The translations under genes and the position numbers were made by a program. The notes under the pieces are model-generated. The model saw only the letters and a list, made by a program, of their open reading frames with translations. It searched no databases and was not told the origin of the DNA. Positions 12,239 to 24,500 of a stretch of 64,000 nt of DNA are shown here, piece after piece (position 1 is the stretch's first letter; each line of letters starts with the position of its first letter). Source of the DNA: Rachycentron canadum (Eukaryota; Chordata; Actinopteri; Carangiformes; Rachycentridae); assembly GCA_038496675.1 (NCBI GenBank), contig CM076651.1, positions 26,388,410 to 26,452,409 of the forward strand, written 5' to 3'.

Positions 12239-14639
12239 CTGCCAACAGAGAACAGAGGAGGTGGAGGGTAGAGGTTCATAATGAGGGAGGTTAGAGAGCA
12301 GAGGGGGAGGTGGGAGGGAGGACAGCGGAAGAGGGGGAGGACAATGGACAGGAGAGAGAAGGTCAGTCAGAGCAGGTTGTTGCTTTGTCTGTAAACTAAA
12401 TGCAGCTCAGCAGATTGTTTCCTCACTGAAGTTTTAATCATGAGGATCCAATCACACGTGCTTTGTTTTCATACTGACTGGTCACAGTAAACTGTTCATA
12501 TGTAGGCTCTCTTCCTCCCTGTTTGGTTGTTCTGCTGCCAACATGCTCTTCATGTAAGGAAACTTTCTCTTCTGCTTTAACCCTTCGAACCTGTCAGCTG
12601 TTAAATAATCAGTCCACTGAGAAAAGACATCAGCTGCCATGTGAGAGAAACCAGACTGAGACCTGAAGACAGGAGGGAAGGTACTGACCATCAGCTTCAG
12701 TGATGCTGAGGGGAGAGGAGCTAAGCTACCAACAACAGGAAACGCTGTGGTTTCCCTTGAAAAATGACGCCACCTCTCAGAGACAAAGACATGGGGACAA
12801 GCCCAGGATTATCTGAGGACACTGTGACTGACATGTGGCTGCACCAACACAAAAGGTGTCCAGTAGAGACTTTGCCACTGTGAAGGCAGGTTTGTTTACT
12901 CTAATACTAAATTTAAAGATGGCTGCCAGTCTCAAGAGGCTTGGCAGCAGAGGCATCCTCCAACGTGACCACAATCCCACAATCACAGTCTCTAAAAAAC
13001 AGAAGAACCAGTGATTCAGTTCAATTAAAAAGTGTTGAAGCGGGAGGAGGAAGCAACGAAACACAGCTGAGAGGAACCATCTGTTCACAGCTTTGTATCA
13101 TTCAGGGGTGGGATCAGCCTGTGTCTCTCCAAAAACAAAAGGTGGACAAACGTAAACTCACTGGTTTTAATTCGGATCTTTCATTATAGTTGAATTATTC
13201 TAACCCGTTTTTTTTTTTTTTTTTTATCTGTTGCCTTCCCTCTCCTCAGGCTTTAACTAAAGCCTCAGGCCAGTACCTGTAATCAGTTCTTGTGCGGTGA
13301 CCAACTGTGTTGTGTTGCGTTGTGTCGGATGCTGTTTATTGCCTGTGAGAAGTCTGTGTGTTGTGACTGATCGTTTGGTTCAGAGGCTCAAGGAGACTCA
13401 CTTCATTTCATTTATTTACAAGTTGTTGCAGCAGAGGAGTAAAGTGAAGGCTGTTCAGAAACTGAACCCATGACTCACTTCAGTGATGATGAAAACAAAC
13501 ACACGTCACGTGTTCCTGAAGTGGCCTCGCTGCTCCACGGCCACTGTCATCCTCTGCTTTCAACTCCTCACTGAACCTCACAAACATTTCATTTTCGTCT
13601 TTGTCAAAGCTTTTTCACGTGTAAAGCATACAGACTAACATTTGGTCCAAGCACCCTCAATGCTACCACAAACCCTCCGCTGCAGTGTTCACACCTGAAA
13701 CACACTACGACACACAACGGGAGCCGTACCTGGGGAGAGCAGGCAGATGGCCATAAGCAGCACGTGTTCCTCTTCGTGCAGGTTGAGTTTCTTCAGACCA
13801 ACCTGGAACTTGACCAGCGGCTCCAACAGCTCCAGAGTGTGACCGGCTGCAGAGGACGACACAGACAGTGTGTGTTTACAGTGAGGGCAGGTAACATCAC
13901 TTCCTGCCCTGTGTGTGTGTGTGATCCTGATATGAGGAGGAGAGTCAGTGATGCTGTGAGTCGTCAGAAACCCGTTTCATGACTCTCATGGTGTGAGAAG
14001 AAACTCACCCTTTGTGACGTCACTGATGCAGTATTTGAAGTCAGGTCCCCCACAGCTCCAGGACATGTCCTCAAGGCTGAACGACTGGTTTGAACGCAGC
14101 ATGATGATCTCGATGGCACTTGACTTCAGCAGAGCGATCTGGTCCTCTGCTGTCAGCTCTCTGCAACATGCAACCAGTCAGAGACACAGTGTGAGCCTGG
14201 TCTGGTTCAACCTGGTCTAGTTTAACCAGCTCTGGTTTAACCTGGTCTGGTTTACCCTGCAGGGACAACGCACAGGCACTGGCCAGCTCTTTACTTCACC
14301 ATCAACCTCTTTATGTTTCTTTAATTTCTCATTTTCAGGGACAAGCGTCACCTCTGTTCTACATGAGGTTCTGGTCATTCTGGATTCCACTGTAGTTCTA
14401 TGTGACTGTATCATGTATAAATCAGCACTTTCCCAGATATGGAAACACAGACCAGCCTGATGGACCTGGTTCTCTTCTGTCTTTAGGGAATGAGACAGAA
14501 ACACAGTTCAGACAACAAGGAGAATGAAGACACCAGAGAAAGACTGATGTCTGTTGTGTTCATAGAACAGCAGAAACATTCAAAGGTCACATCATGAAAA
14601 CTGGCTGTAGAGAGTCAGGGCTGTCACACACATGGACTC

Positions 14640-14673
<34 letters not shown>

Positions 14674-15080
14674 TTGCAAAGGAGGTGAAATGATATTTCA
14701 CCAACCATCCAAGATAAATATAAATGCACCTCTCACTTTAACAAACACACACAGAGACGCACACACAGAGACACACAGACATGGAGACACACACAGACAC
14801 ATCTTTACAAGGTCTATTTAACAGAAAACTAGTATTTATCTGTCAGGAAGTTGTACTTAGCCACCTACACAATGAGGGAGTAAGTGTGTGTGTGTCTGTG
14901 TGTCTCTGTCTGTGTGTCTCTGTCTGTGTGCCTGTGCCTCTCTGTCTGTGTCTCTGTGTGTGTCTCTGTGTGTGAGGCAGGGCGGAGAGAGACTAATAAG
15001 CTCAGTGTGCATGCTGAATGTATTATACAGTTACTGTAGCAACAGCGTTTCCAACCTTAAGCTATGTGTGGCCACAAAAG

Positions 15081-15161
<81 letters not shown>

Positions 15162-16089
15162 CCCTCGCTCCTCCTGTACTGTAGCACTGTCTACAGTACA
15201 GGAGGAGCGAGGGGCACGTGATTTGAGGAGGACCTGAGGAAGACTTCAGTAGGACCTGAGGAGGACCTGAGGAGGACTTAAAGAGGACCTGAGGAGGACC
15301 TTAGGAGGACCTGAGGAGGACTTAAAGAGGACCTGAGGAGGATTTAAAGAGGACCTGAGGAGGACTTAAAGAGGACCTGAGGAGGACCTAAAGAGGACCT
15401 GAGGAGGACCTAAAGAGGACCTTAGGTGGACTTAAAAAGGGACCTCAGGAGGACATAAAGAGGACCTTAGGAGGACCTGAGGAGGACTTAAAGAGGACCT
15501 CAGGAGGGCCCAAACCACCATGAACACCAGGGTCAGTGGTTGTGGGGCTTTTCTCCACAGTTTTCCCTTAAGAAAATGAAATAAATACGATGTTCTTGTC
15601 TGTCTCCGATGAGTCTATGCTACACAGACTGAAAGTAGGGAAACCATATTTCAAATAGTAATTAATGAGTGGACCCAGAAGACACAACAGGGATATTCAG
15701 GTCTGAATGTGAAACCCCAAAGCTCTTGAATTGTAGAATAGAGGTGAAACACGTGGCTCTCAGCCTCAGGCCCAGAGACAAGACAAGGTCCAGTGTCTGA
15801 TCACAGTTCATCTGCTGCCTCAGAAAACATGCAGCAGAAAGCTCCACACTCTCATATACATCTGCAGTAAGTTCAAGTTAAACAAAGATGTCCTGCTATA
15901 CACAGCTGACACTTACCTCCAAATATTTGAATCATATACCCATGATGCATTGCAGGAAGGTCAGTGCATATAGAAACAGAGCTATCTGCACATGAGCAGT
16001 TAATGTTCTGTTTCCATTACTATTTCATACTAACACTGATGTGTGTATCCACAATGGGCTCATGGTCATTCCTGCTCTTTGATTACAGG

Positions 16090-16129
<40 letters not shown>

Positions 16130-19100
16130 TCATTTATAAACTCATTTCTGCTCAGCATGTCTGCATAGAGCCACAGCCTGTTCCAGCGTTTTCTTGGAGG
16201 AGCCTGTTTGTTTGGGGCGATAACAGCATCTCGCCCAGTAAGACGCTGCGTATGAGTGGGCAGCAGATCACTGAGCTCTGCGTGTGGGCGGGAAGCCTGT
16301 CCAGGCTGTCGGCTTAACTGTCTGCATCAGCTACTGCAGCAGAATTTCACCAGTCAACAGACGATGACCAGGACGGAGTCAAACAGAGCTACGGGGGTTT
16401 AATTAACGTTTCACTACCAAAGAGGTTGGAATATGACATCGGAGGATTACAGCCAATCAGAGGTGTTCCTGCTGACCTGAAGGTCAGCCTCAGCAGTCTG
16501 TGTCAAGCACACAACACACCAACACCTCCACAAAAATTCACAGAAAATAAAAATTGTTCCATCACATTTTCAGCCAAAAGAGACACTGACACACAAAATC
16601 ATTCAGACACGAAAAATCACCAAATCTTCACTTTAGGAGGCAGCAGCAGTGAGTCCTGTATGATTTCACTCATTCATGAGAAAAAATGCCAATCTGTTGA
16701 AATTCTATCAGATTTATTCTTCTGTCATCTCAGATATTAAATCATACTAATTTAGTATTAAATCAAATCTGTCAGCTTCGAGGCCATGTGGTCTTTTCTA
16801 CTTTCACTGTATTAATGTAGAACCAGACCTGGTTTATAACCGAAGGTCCCAGTCCACAGAGAAATGCTCACAGCTTGTATTCAGAAACTGAGCCTTCAAA
16901 CCACCATCCATATTTTTGTTTTATTGTGACAGTCAGAGCCTCTTCTGATTGGCTGACTGTTTTCAGGTCCTCTCCTCTGATTGGCTGACTGACCTGTTGT
17001 CCAGAGCTCAGAGCTCAGCCTGAGAGGAGATGTAAAACTACACTGGGATGGTTTTTGGTTCTTAAACCACCAATATATTTTCTGATGGATATCAACCCTT
17101 CAAAACAAAAGTCTGGAGACGTGTAAACAAACCTTTAACCTTTAAGTGAGGCTGACTTGACGTGATCAGATTTATTGGAGTCAAATTAAACAAGACTGTG
17201 GAAGGTCCTCACAGAATAATAAAACCCTCTCTATTGCAGACAGCAGCGTGAGCCACTGCTCCTCCTTGCTTCGACTCAGTGATCACGGTGTGTTTGGTTT
17301 GTACCTGAAGCCTGGAATCATCTTGGCGAAGCCGATGACCTTCTGGATGCTGTAAGAGACCAGGTCGGCCAGGTGGGGCAGCATGGACAGCTTCGTGTCC
17401 TCCTCACTGGAGTCTGGACTGCTGGCGCCGTCCTGGTACATCATTAACAAGTTGCTTAAGTTCATCTTGGTGTCCACAGACTCTGTTGGGGGGGTGGGGT
17501 TAGGAGACAAGGACAGAGGAGGGGAGCAAGGAGACAGGATGAGCAGAGAAAAGAAGTGATTCCAAGGAAACGAGATGAAAGAAGAAATGGAAAGAAGAGA
17601 TTGAGGAAGGCAAGAAAGACAGCAGGTGAGGAGATGAATACAAAGTAATAATGAAATATTTAATATTGAATATTTTATGAAAACATTTGATATTTCTTCT
17701 TAGAATTTGATTAAACAATTTATCAAAAATAAGGAGAAATTAGAATTGTATGCCAAAAATAAGAAATTTGATTTTAAAATAATAAGTATAAAGTAGAATA
17801 ATATCACTAAATCTGCATTAAAACAAAACTTAGATGGAAACATTTTAAAGTTTTTTCATTTTATCAATTCAGACCTTTTCCTTCTGTTAAATCCATATTA
17901 TCATCGTATGAACATCATATAAACATTTAATCTTTAACATCTATTTTATCCCTCCATCCTCATTGGTGCCAACAAACACAGACTGAGAGGTCTGAACTCT
18001 TCAGTTAGAGATGAATAAAGGACACAACAGACAGAAAAACACAGCAATAACACAACAGACAACAGTTTGATGACGATGTGCTGTGGGCTTGTTTCTGCAG
18101 TGAAGAGCAGATTTAGAAATGTAGAAGCAGAAGGAGACAGTGGACTGAGGAGAGAGTAAGTGAACTCTGGATGATGAAGGTGATCAAACACAGGAGGGGG
18201 AGGAGTCTGTCTCTCACCGGGGGAGTGGTTGAATGAGTCAGAGGAAGCATCAGACAAAGAGTGGAGGGAGGCGGCTCTGCTGGCGCTGCGCGTCACCGGC
18301 CCTTCGCGCACTGGAGGCTGCGGACGCACACAGAAATATCAACATCATCACTGTAACACACTCACAACACACCACACTTACTCCTCCTCCTCGGTGGAGT
18401 TTAGAGTCAGACAAACGCTCAGAGTAGCAGAGAGATCCAGATGAGCCCAGTGTCTGTGCTGTTTGTAGAAAAGCGGAGGATGCGTTCAATGCTCTAATCA
18501 TTTACAGATTAAGATAAATGTGTTTATCTTATTATTTCATTTTCTCAAAGACTCAGTGTTAAAAGCCACAACACAGGGAGTCTGATGAGAACAGTTCATC
18601 GTCATGTCCTCCTGAAGTCTGACTGTAAAGCAGACCTCAGTCTCAGCCTGATCAGAAGTTGATGCCTGGTATATTTAGGGATTAACCGGGCTCTTCGTCC
18701 TGCACATGAAGTTCAAAGTGATATTCACGACTGAAAAACTGGTGGTTGTGGCAGTTGTGGCTGTTTGCTGCGCAGCGTGGGACAGACTCTAATACTCATT
18801 AGACACTAATAAATGACAGAGACAGGGAGAAGTGTTTTGAGACTCTCTCTTTGGTCCAATCAATTCAATCATCCTCCATGTCATTTCCTCTGACGTCCCA
18901 GCTGTTGGCTGTGTCTGCAGAGAGGACGGCGTTGCAAAGCATCACGGATCATGGAGGAAGAAAATATGACATCACTGCCAGCTGGATAAACGCCTCTGTT
19001 CACTGTTGTTACTGGTGTCGAGCAAAGTGACACTGACGTGTTGGTCTGAAATATGACTGTGTTTACAGATGTTATTTACACTGATCTGAAGATCTGACTG

Positions 19101-21484
19101 TCCTCACTCTCACTCACCACAGTCACCACACTACACAATATGTGGCCCACACATGTTGAGAATTCGTGTGCAAGTGTGTGTGTGTGTTTTATGCTGATAG
19201 GAAGAGAACATGATCAGACCAAAGAGCTCAGTTTATCTACAAACCCTGGTCAACGTCTTAAAAAAGGTTTGACCTCTACAGTGATTTCCATCAAAGAAAG
19301 AGTGAGTGAGGCTGTGTCCTCTCAGAGACGTCCCAGTAAAGTTTTCATACCTGATTCAAATAAACACATCACGTTTGTCTCTTCACTCTGATCTTAATGA
19401 TACAGGAATTAACGAAAGGTGAATTGGTGTGACACCACATGTTTAACCCCTTCAGTGCAAAGCAAACGTGAAGCAGTGATCTACCCTGCAGCAGTCAGTC
19501 ACTGTCGTGGTCCAGACTGAAGAAGCGTAGTCAACACCTCTGTCGCTCTTTAGCCTCAAATTTTGTTCCAATGGTGACAGGCTGCTAACTGAAAAAGTCC
19601 AACCTGTGCTGATAAATGTTAAAGTAGCAATTTGCTTCTCAATGTTATTGATAGATTGATTGATTTTATCACCCACCTAATTGGCTTCTCCTAAAGCAAT
19701 AACAATTGACACAACATGACGTAACACCATTGAATGTCCAACACATCCTCCTGGTGCACGTCACCATGACCTGCCCCCCTGGTTCACAGTGGAAGCTGAC
19801 GACTGCAGCATCAGAGATACTGTGAGGGTGGTTTCTGTGAAGGGGAGAAGAAACTCACCCTGAAGCGGGAGAAGTCAGAGTAGGAGGCATCATAGGTCTT
19901 GTGATGAGCTTCCACCAAGCAGGAAATGATCCGGGCCTGCTCCTCGTTGAGCCGAGGCCTCATGGCCTCCCGAGCCGCCTCCTCCTCCTTCCTCTTCAGA
20001 ATCATTTCCTTCTTCCTCTGAACCTCCTCATCTGTCAGGATGACTGGAACAAAGGAGGAAAGAAAGGACATATTCAGAATTTAGCACCAAGAAGGAAAGA
20101 CAGAAACAAACACAAGCCAAACAACAGAATATCAGAACTGACTCTTGTTAAAGGCTCAAGTCCACATCAGCTCAAACTAATCTGTGTTGACTCCATCAAA
20201 GAAGGAACCAGGAGAAAGGAAGTTAAATTTCATCAAGAGGGATCATTAACATCACCATGAAGATCTTAATGACTTGATTAATCTCCTCACTGTGTCTGAC
20301 TCATACGGTGTAGTAACACCACCCTGTTCACGCCGCCTGTGTTACTGTGTAAACACTGGAGGAGCTGACACAGCACACCTGTCGTTTGGGCACAGATAAA
20401 CCAAAGTGTTTGGATAGAAGTGGATAAATGAACCAACCAAAGATGAAAAATACTGTTTTGTGAAGTGATGTTTCAGCTTAGCAGTGGAAGAGGTACTGGG
20501 CTTTCCTGAGTGTCCTTGAAGGTAACTGATGGAGGTGATGGTAGCAGCCAGTCAGGTGTGGGGCACCATGGCTGTGGAGGGTAAACACACAGGCCCACGC
20601 TGCTCTGGTCCCCTGAGTCTCTGCTGCTCTGCTTCATATGTCACATTTACATCACTACTATCTGACACACTCCATAACTGTAGTTTAAATGATCATAATC
20701 CACGTTCTAAATAGTCTGTCACTGCGTCTGTTACGGCCTGGGATCCTCCTCGTCCTACAGGAGGTAAAGTCAAATAACATGCTCTCTCTTCATCCGTCCA
20801 GGTATTTCATCTGTCTGTTGCATGATGAAAAAATAAGGAACAGGGAAAATGAAGATATTTGTTTGCTCACACCATGTTAGGAAGAAGTGTAGTTCCATGA
20901 ACTACACATCTGCTCAGCTCGACACACAGAGACGTGTCTGCTGCCTCTTTATGTGTCTGATGTTACAGGTATCGGCCATTAAAGAGCCTGTTGCTTTGTT
21001 CATGCTGCAGTAGAGACAGCAGCTCGCCATTAAATCTAATCCAGTCCTTCTCCTACTTATCCAAACAATAAAACATCACCTCCTACATTAAAATGTAGGA
21101 GGTGATGAATTCATGTCCACTTCAGTTTCATCAGAGTTTGTCAGCAAAGGTTTTCCCTCTCTAAAATGTCACTTGGATCAGGTCTGATCCACCTCTGGCA
21201 CATCTGAGCCCTCCGACATCTCACCTCCCCCCAAACCAGGTAGCTGCTCTGGGGGGCTGCGTTCAGACTGACTCAGTGATGTTGGCTTCAGCTGATTCAG
21301 TTCAGTTCCTGTGACATTTACATCAGTGTGTTGATGAGCTCTGCACAGAGTACTTTGTTCTGACTGATGATGATTGTGTTGGGCCCAGATAAAGAGACAG
21401 GAAGAGTATTACACTGTCAGTGTGTGATGCTGCTGGCGACAACTCATTTCAAGGTACACACAGGAAACTGTAGAGAAAATACAG

Positions 21485-21516
<32 letters not shown>

Positions 21517-24500
21517 AGGAGAATCTCACATATGCAGAGAAGATATTTACCAGACCAAAAAAAAAAAAAGACACCTTATTCGCTAAACCACGTTTCATGC
21601 TAATATCAGCTCACAGGAAGGAAGAAAGGAAGAAAGAAGCAGCAGCACAGAAAGTGGAAATACTGTGAGATACTGTTAGGAGAGAATGAACTTCTTCAGT
21701 GGTGTTTGTATCATCCAGGTCTGAGGTCGGGGTAAAGCACTGACCCCTGAACGCCTCGGCCAGTATTATCCTTCTGACTCAGAGCAACAGTGACTGATTT
21801 CCCATGAAGCACTCGACTGTGGCGACAGACGGACGGACAGACAGCGTGACTGCCAGACAAACCACGGCTGCCTGAAGGGAGACAGGGGATATGATGGCAC
21901 CTCTGCCAGTCTCACCCTCCAGAGAAGCTGTCTCACCGTCAGACTCATGACCTTTACATCTAAACAGTGTGTGTGTGTGTGTGTGCTCAGGCTTGTACCT
22001 GCACACTGACCTTATTCATGGACCTGTTGTTCTGACTGAACCGTTTCATTGTCTTAATCTGTTAATGCAGCCATTTCTGATTGGTTGATCCGTCGGTCCA
22101 CGCGGTCATGTGACACGCTGCAGCTTTTAGCCTTGACTGTGGTTCAGTGCACTTTGGATCAGAGAATAAACGCAGCAGATAAATACACACTTCACAGTAA
22201 CTGCTCATTTCAGAGATGCATGGATGACTGAAGGAAACAGCCCGATCCTGCACGTCGTACTCAGCACTGGTTGTTTTCCTGGAAGCTGTAAACAACTATA
22301 TTTGAAGTGGATTTTCAGTGATTGCAACCACAGAGGCAGTGTTACATAACCATGAAGTGGTGATGCAGACGACGACGACAACAACAACAACAGCAGTGGC
22401 AGTTTGGCAACACCGGCTTAAAAAGGCAACTGAATGAATCCGACTGCTCCTCTCACCAAAGGATTTGCCTCTAACACACCATCATTAATTAGGCTGTGGC
22501 TGTGGTCCAGGGTCCGTCGGGCCGGCGGCCTGGAACCACTCCTCCCTTCATGAATAGGCACAGTTTGGTCAGAGTTTGGCACAGGCCGTCAAAGCGGCTC
22601 CTTCTAAGGCTGGGACATGATGGAGGCTTTCAGCCTCCAGCCAAGTTTGAGCCCTGGACGGCATCATTAAGGCAGGAGTCCACAAAAAACAACCCCCCAT
22701 CAAAGGAGCATCTTGACCACCCCACAGTGCTTGGCAGACACGCCGCACTTTACCAAAGAGAGTCTGCTGTTTGGGCAGAGACTGATTGGCTGTGGCGATG
22801 TGGCGCCCTGAATGGTGGAGAGGAGTGAAGAAAGAAAGGCAAACAGTAAGGGGGGGGTGGGGGAGGGGGCGATTAAAAAATGAGTTAGGTAAACACCGGT
22901 AATGCCACAATGACAAGGAGGGAAAGGCCGAGTGTTGGAGGCCTGAGGTTCACAGTGGGCGACTCATTAACCAGCTCAGGACAATGAGGCAGGAACGCTC
23001 AGATCTGCTGGGATGAGTCAGGACAGACCTGGTCCTGGGCCAAACCGCTGCTCCAGAGATGGTGGAGGTAAATTCAGGCCAGTCGGGCGCCACTCACGGC
23101 GAGAGTCACGCAAAGCGACTCATGGGTGGAAGTGTGAACGGTTGGACGGCGTGGGTGACAGGGAGGGCCTGATTGTGTTGTATTCAATCTAACATCTGAT
23201 CACACACGAGCTGGTAATCTGCAGTGACATGTCTCTGGTGTGTCCTCTTCTGTTTCTGCAGCTGTCTCCAGGACACAGACGACTCAGGGAGGACATGAAG
23301 AACATAACGGAGGTCAGTGCTCAGTTCCCGAGGACGGGAACTCAACCATCCAAAGGACGAAACGTTTCAGAAGCTTGTCTGATTCTGATCCTGTTACAAA
23401 CACACAGCCACACAAACAGACCAACACTGCATCATGGAAACACACCGAGTGGGGAGGTCCTTTCCTGGCATCTCTCTGTCAAACAACGACCATGTAGCGG
23501 TGTTTACCACACAAACACACACACAGCTTGAAGCTCATACCAAGCTGCCAATGTAAAGAGAGGATGGAGTCAGATGGAGGAGACTGTACAGACAAGTTCA
23601 TGAACATAATAAATATCAAATTAATATGAGGAAAACGAAAAAAACACATCCTGACAACAGCTGACAACAACATCCAGACAACAACAACACCCTGACAACA
23701 ACAACATCCTGACAACAACAGCGTCCTGACAACAACAGCCATAACAACATCCTGACAACAGCTTCCTGACAACAATAGAAACCTAACAACAGCGTCCTGA
23801 CAACAACAACAGCGTCCTGACAACAACAACAGCATCCAGACAACAACAGCAGCGTCCTGACAACAACAGCAGCGTCCTGACAACAACAGCAGCGTCCAGA
23901 CAACAACAGCAGCGCCCTGACAACAACAGCAGCGTCCTGACAACAACAACAGCGTCCAGACAACAACAGCAGCGTCCTGACAACAACAGGAGCGTCCTGA
24001 CAACAACAGGAGCATCCAGACAACAACAGCAGCGTCCTGACAACAACAGCAGCGTCCAGACAACAACAGCAGCGTCCTGACAACAACAGGAGCGTCCAGA
24101 CAACAACAGCAGCGTCCTGACAACAACAGCAGCGTCCTGACAACAACAGCGTCCAGACAACAACATCCAGACAACAACAACATCCTGACAACAGCTTCCT
24201 GACAACAATAGAAACCTAACAACAGCGTCCTGACAACAACATCCTGACAACAACAGCGTCCTGACAACATCCTGACAACAACAACATCCTGACAACAATA
24301 GAAACCTAACAACAGCGTCCTGACAACAACAGCGTCCTGATCGCTGATATAAAGGTGATGGATTCTTTGACTTTTTCTGATTTTGTGAAATGTCTTTGAA
24401 GATGACCACAACAACAACAACACACAGACAGACACACAAAGCTTCATCCTAACGGCAACAACATATATCAATCATGACAAAACCTGTCTCCTTTATCAGC

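Larger units (their letters stand above)
14161..17304 (-). other. vdra: vdra intron with perfect hairpin, minisatellite and CA/GT tracts
   Basis: A 3.1-kb intron carrying TG tracts (14648-14674 and 16091-16127), a compound TG/CTGTC tract (14885-14972), a long (CA)n (15083-15157), a perfect 30-bp-arm palindrome (15155-15220) and an 11/22-bp minisatellite (about 15226-15510). No exon was seen. Confidence 0.9.

Noticed and set aside
22496..22916. 110- and 115-codon open frames on opposite strands
   Set aside because: Overlapping antisense frames in GC-rich sequence without splice signals; more likely a non-coding element.
23800..24150. CRISPR-like regular repeats
   Set aside because: Units are contiguous 20-mers without spacers, in a vertebrate genome; a minisatellite explains them.
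23479..24471. 330-codon minus-strand Cys/Leu/Val-rich open frame
   Set aside because: The 20-bp repeat unit has no stop in any complement frame, so openness is automatic; it lies within a vdra intron.
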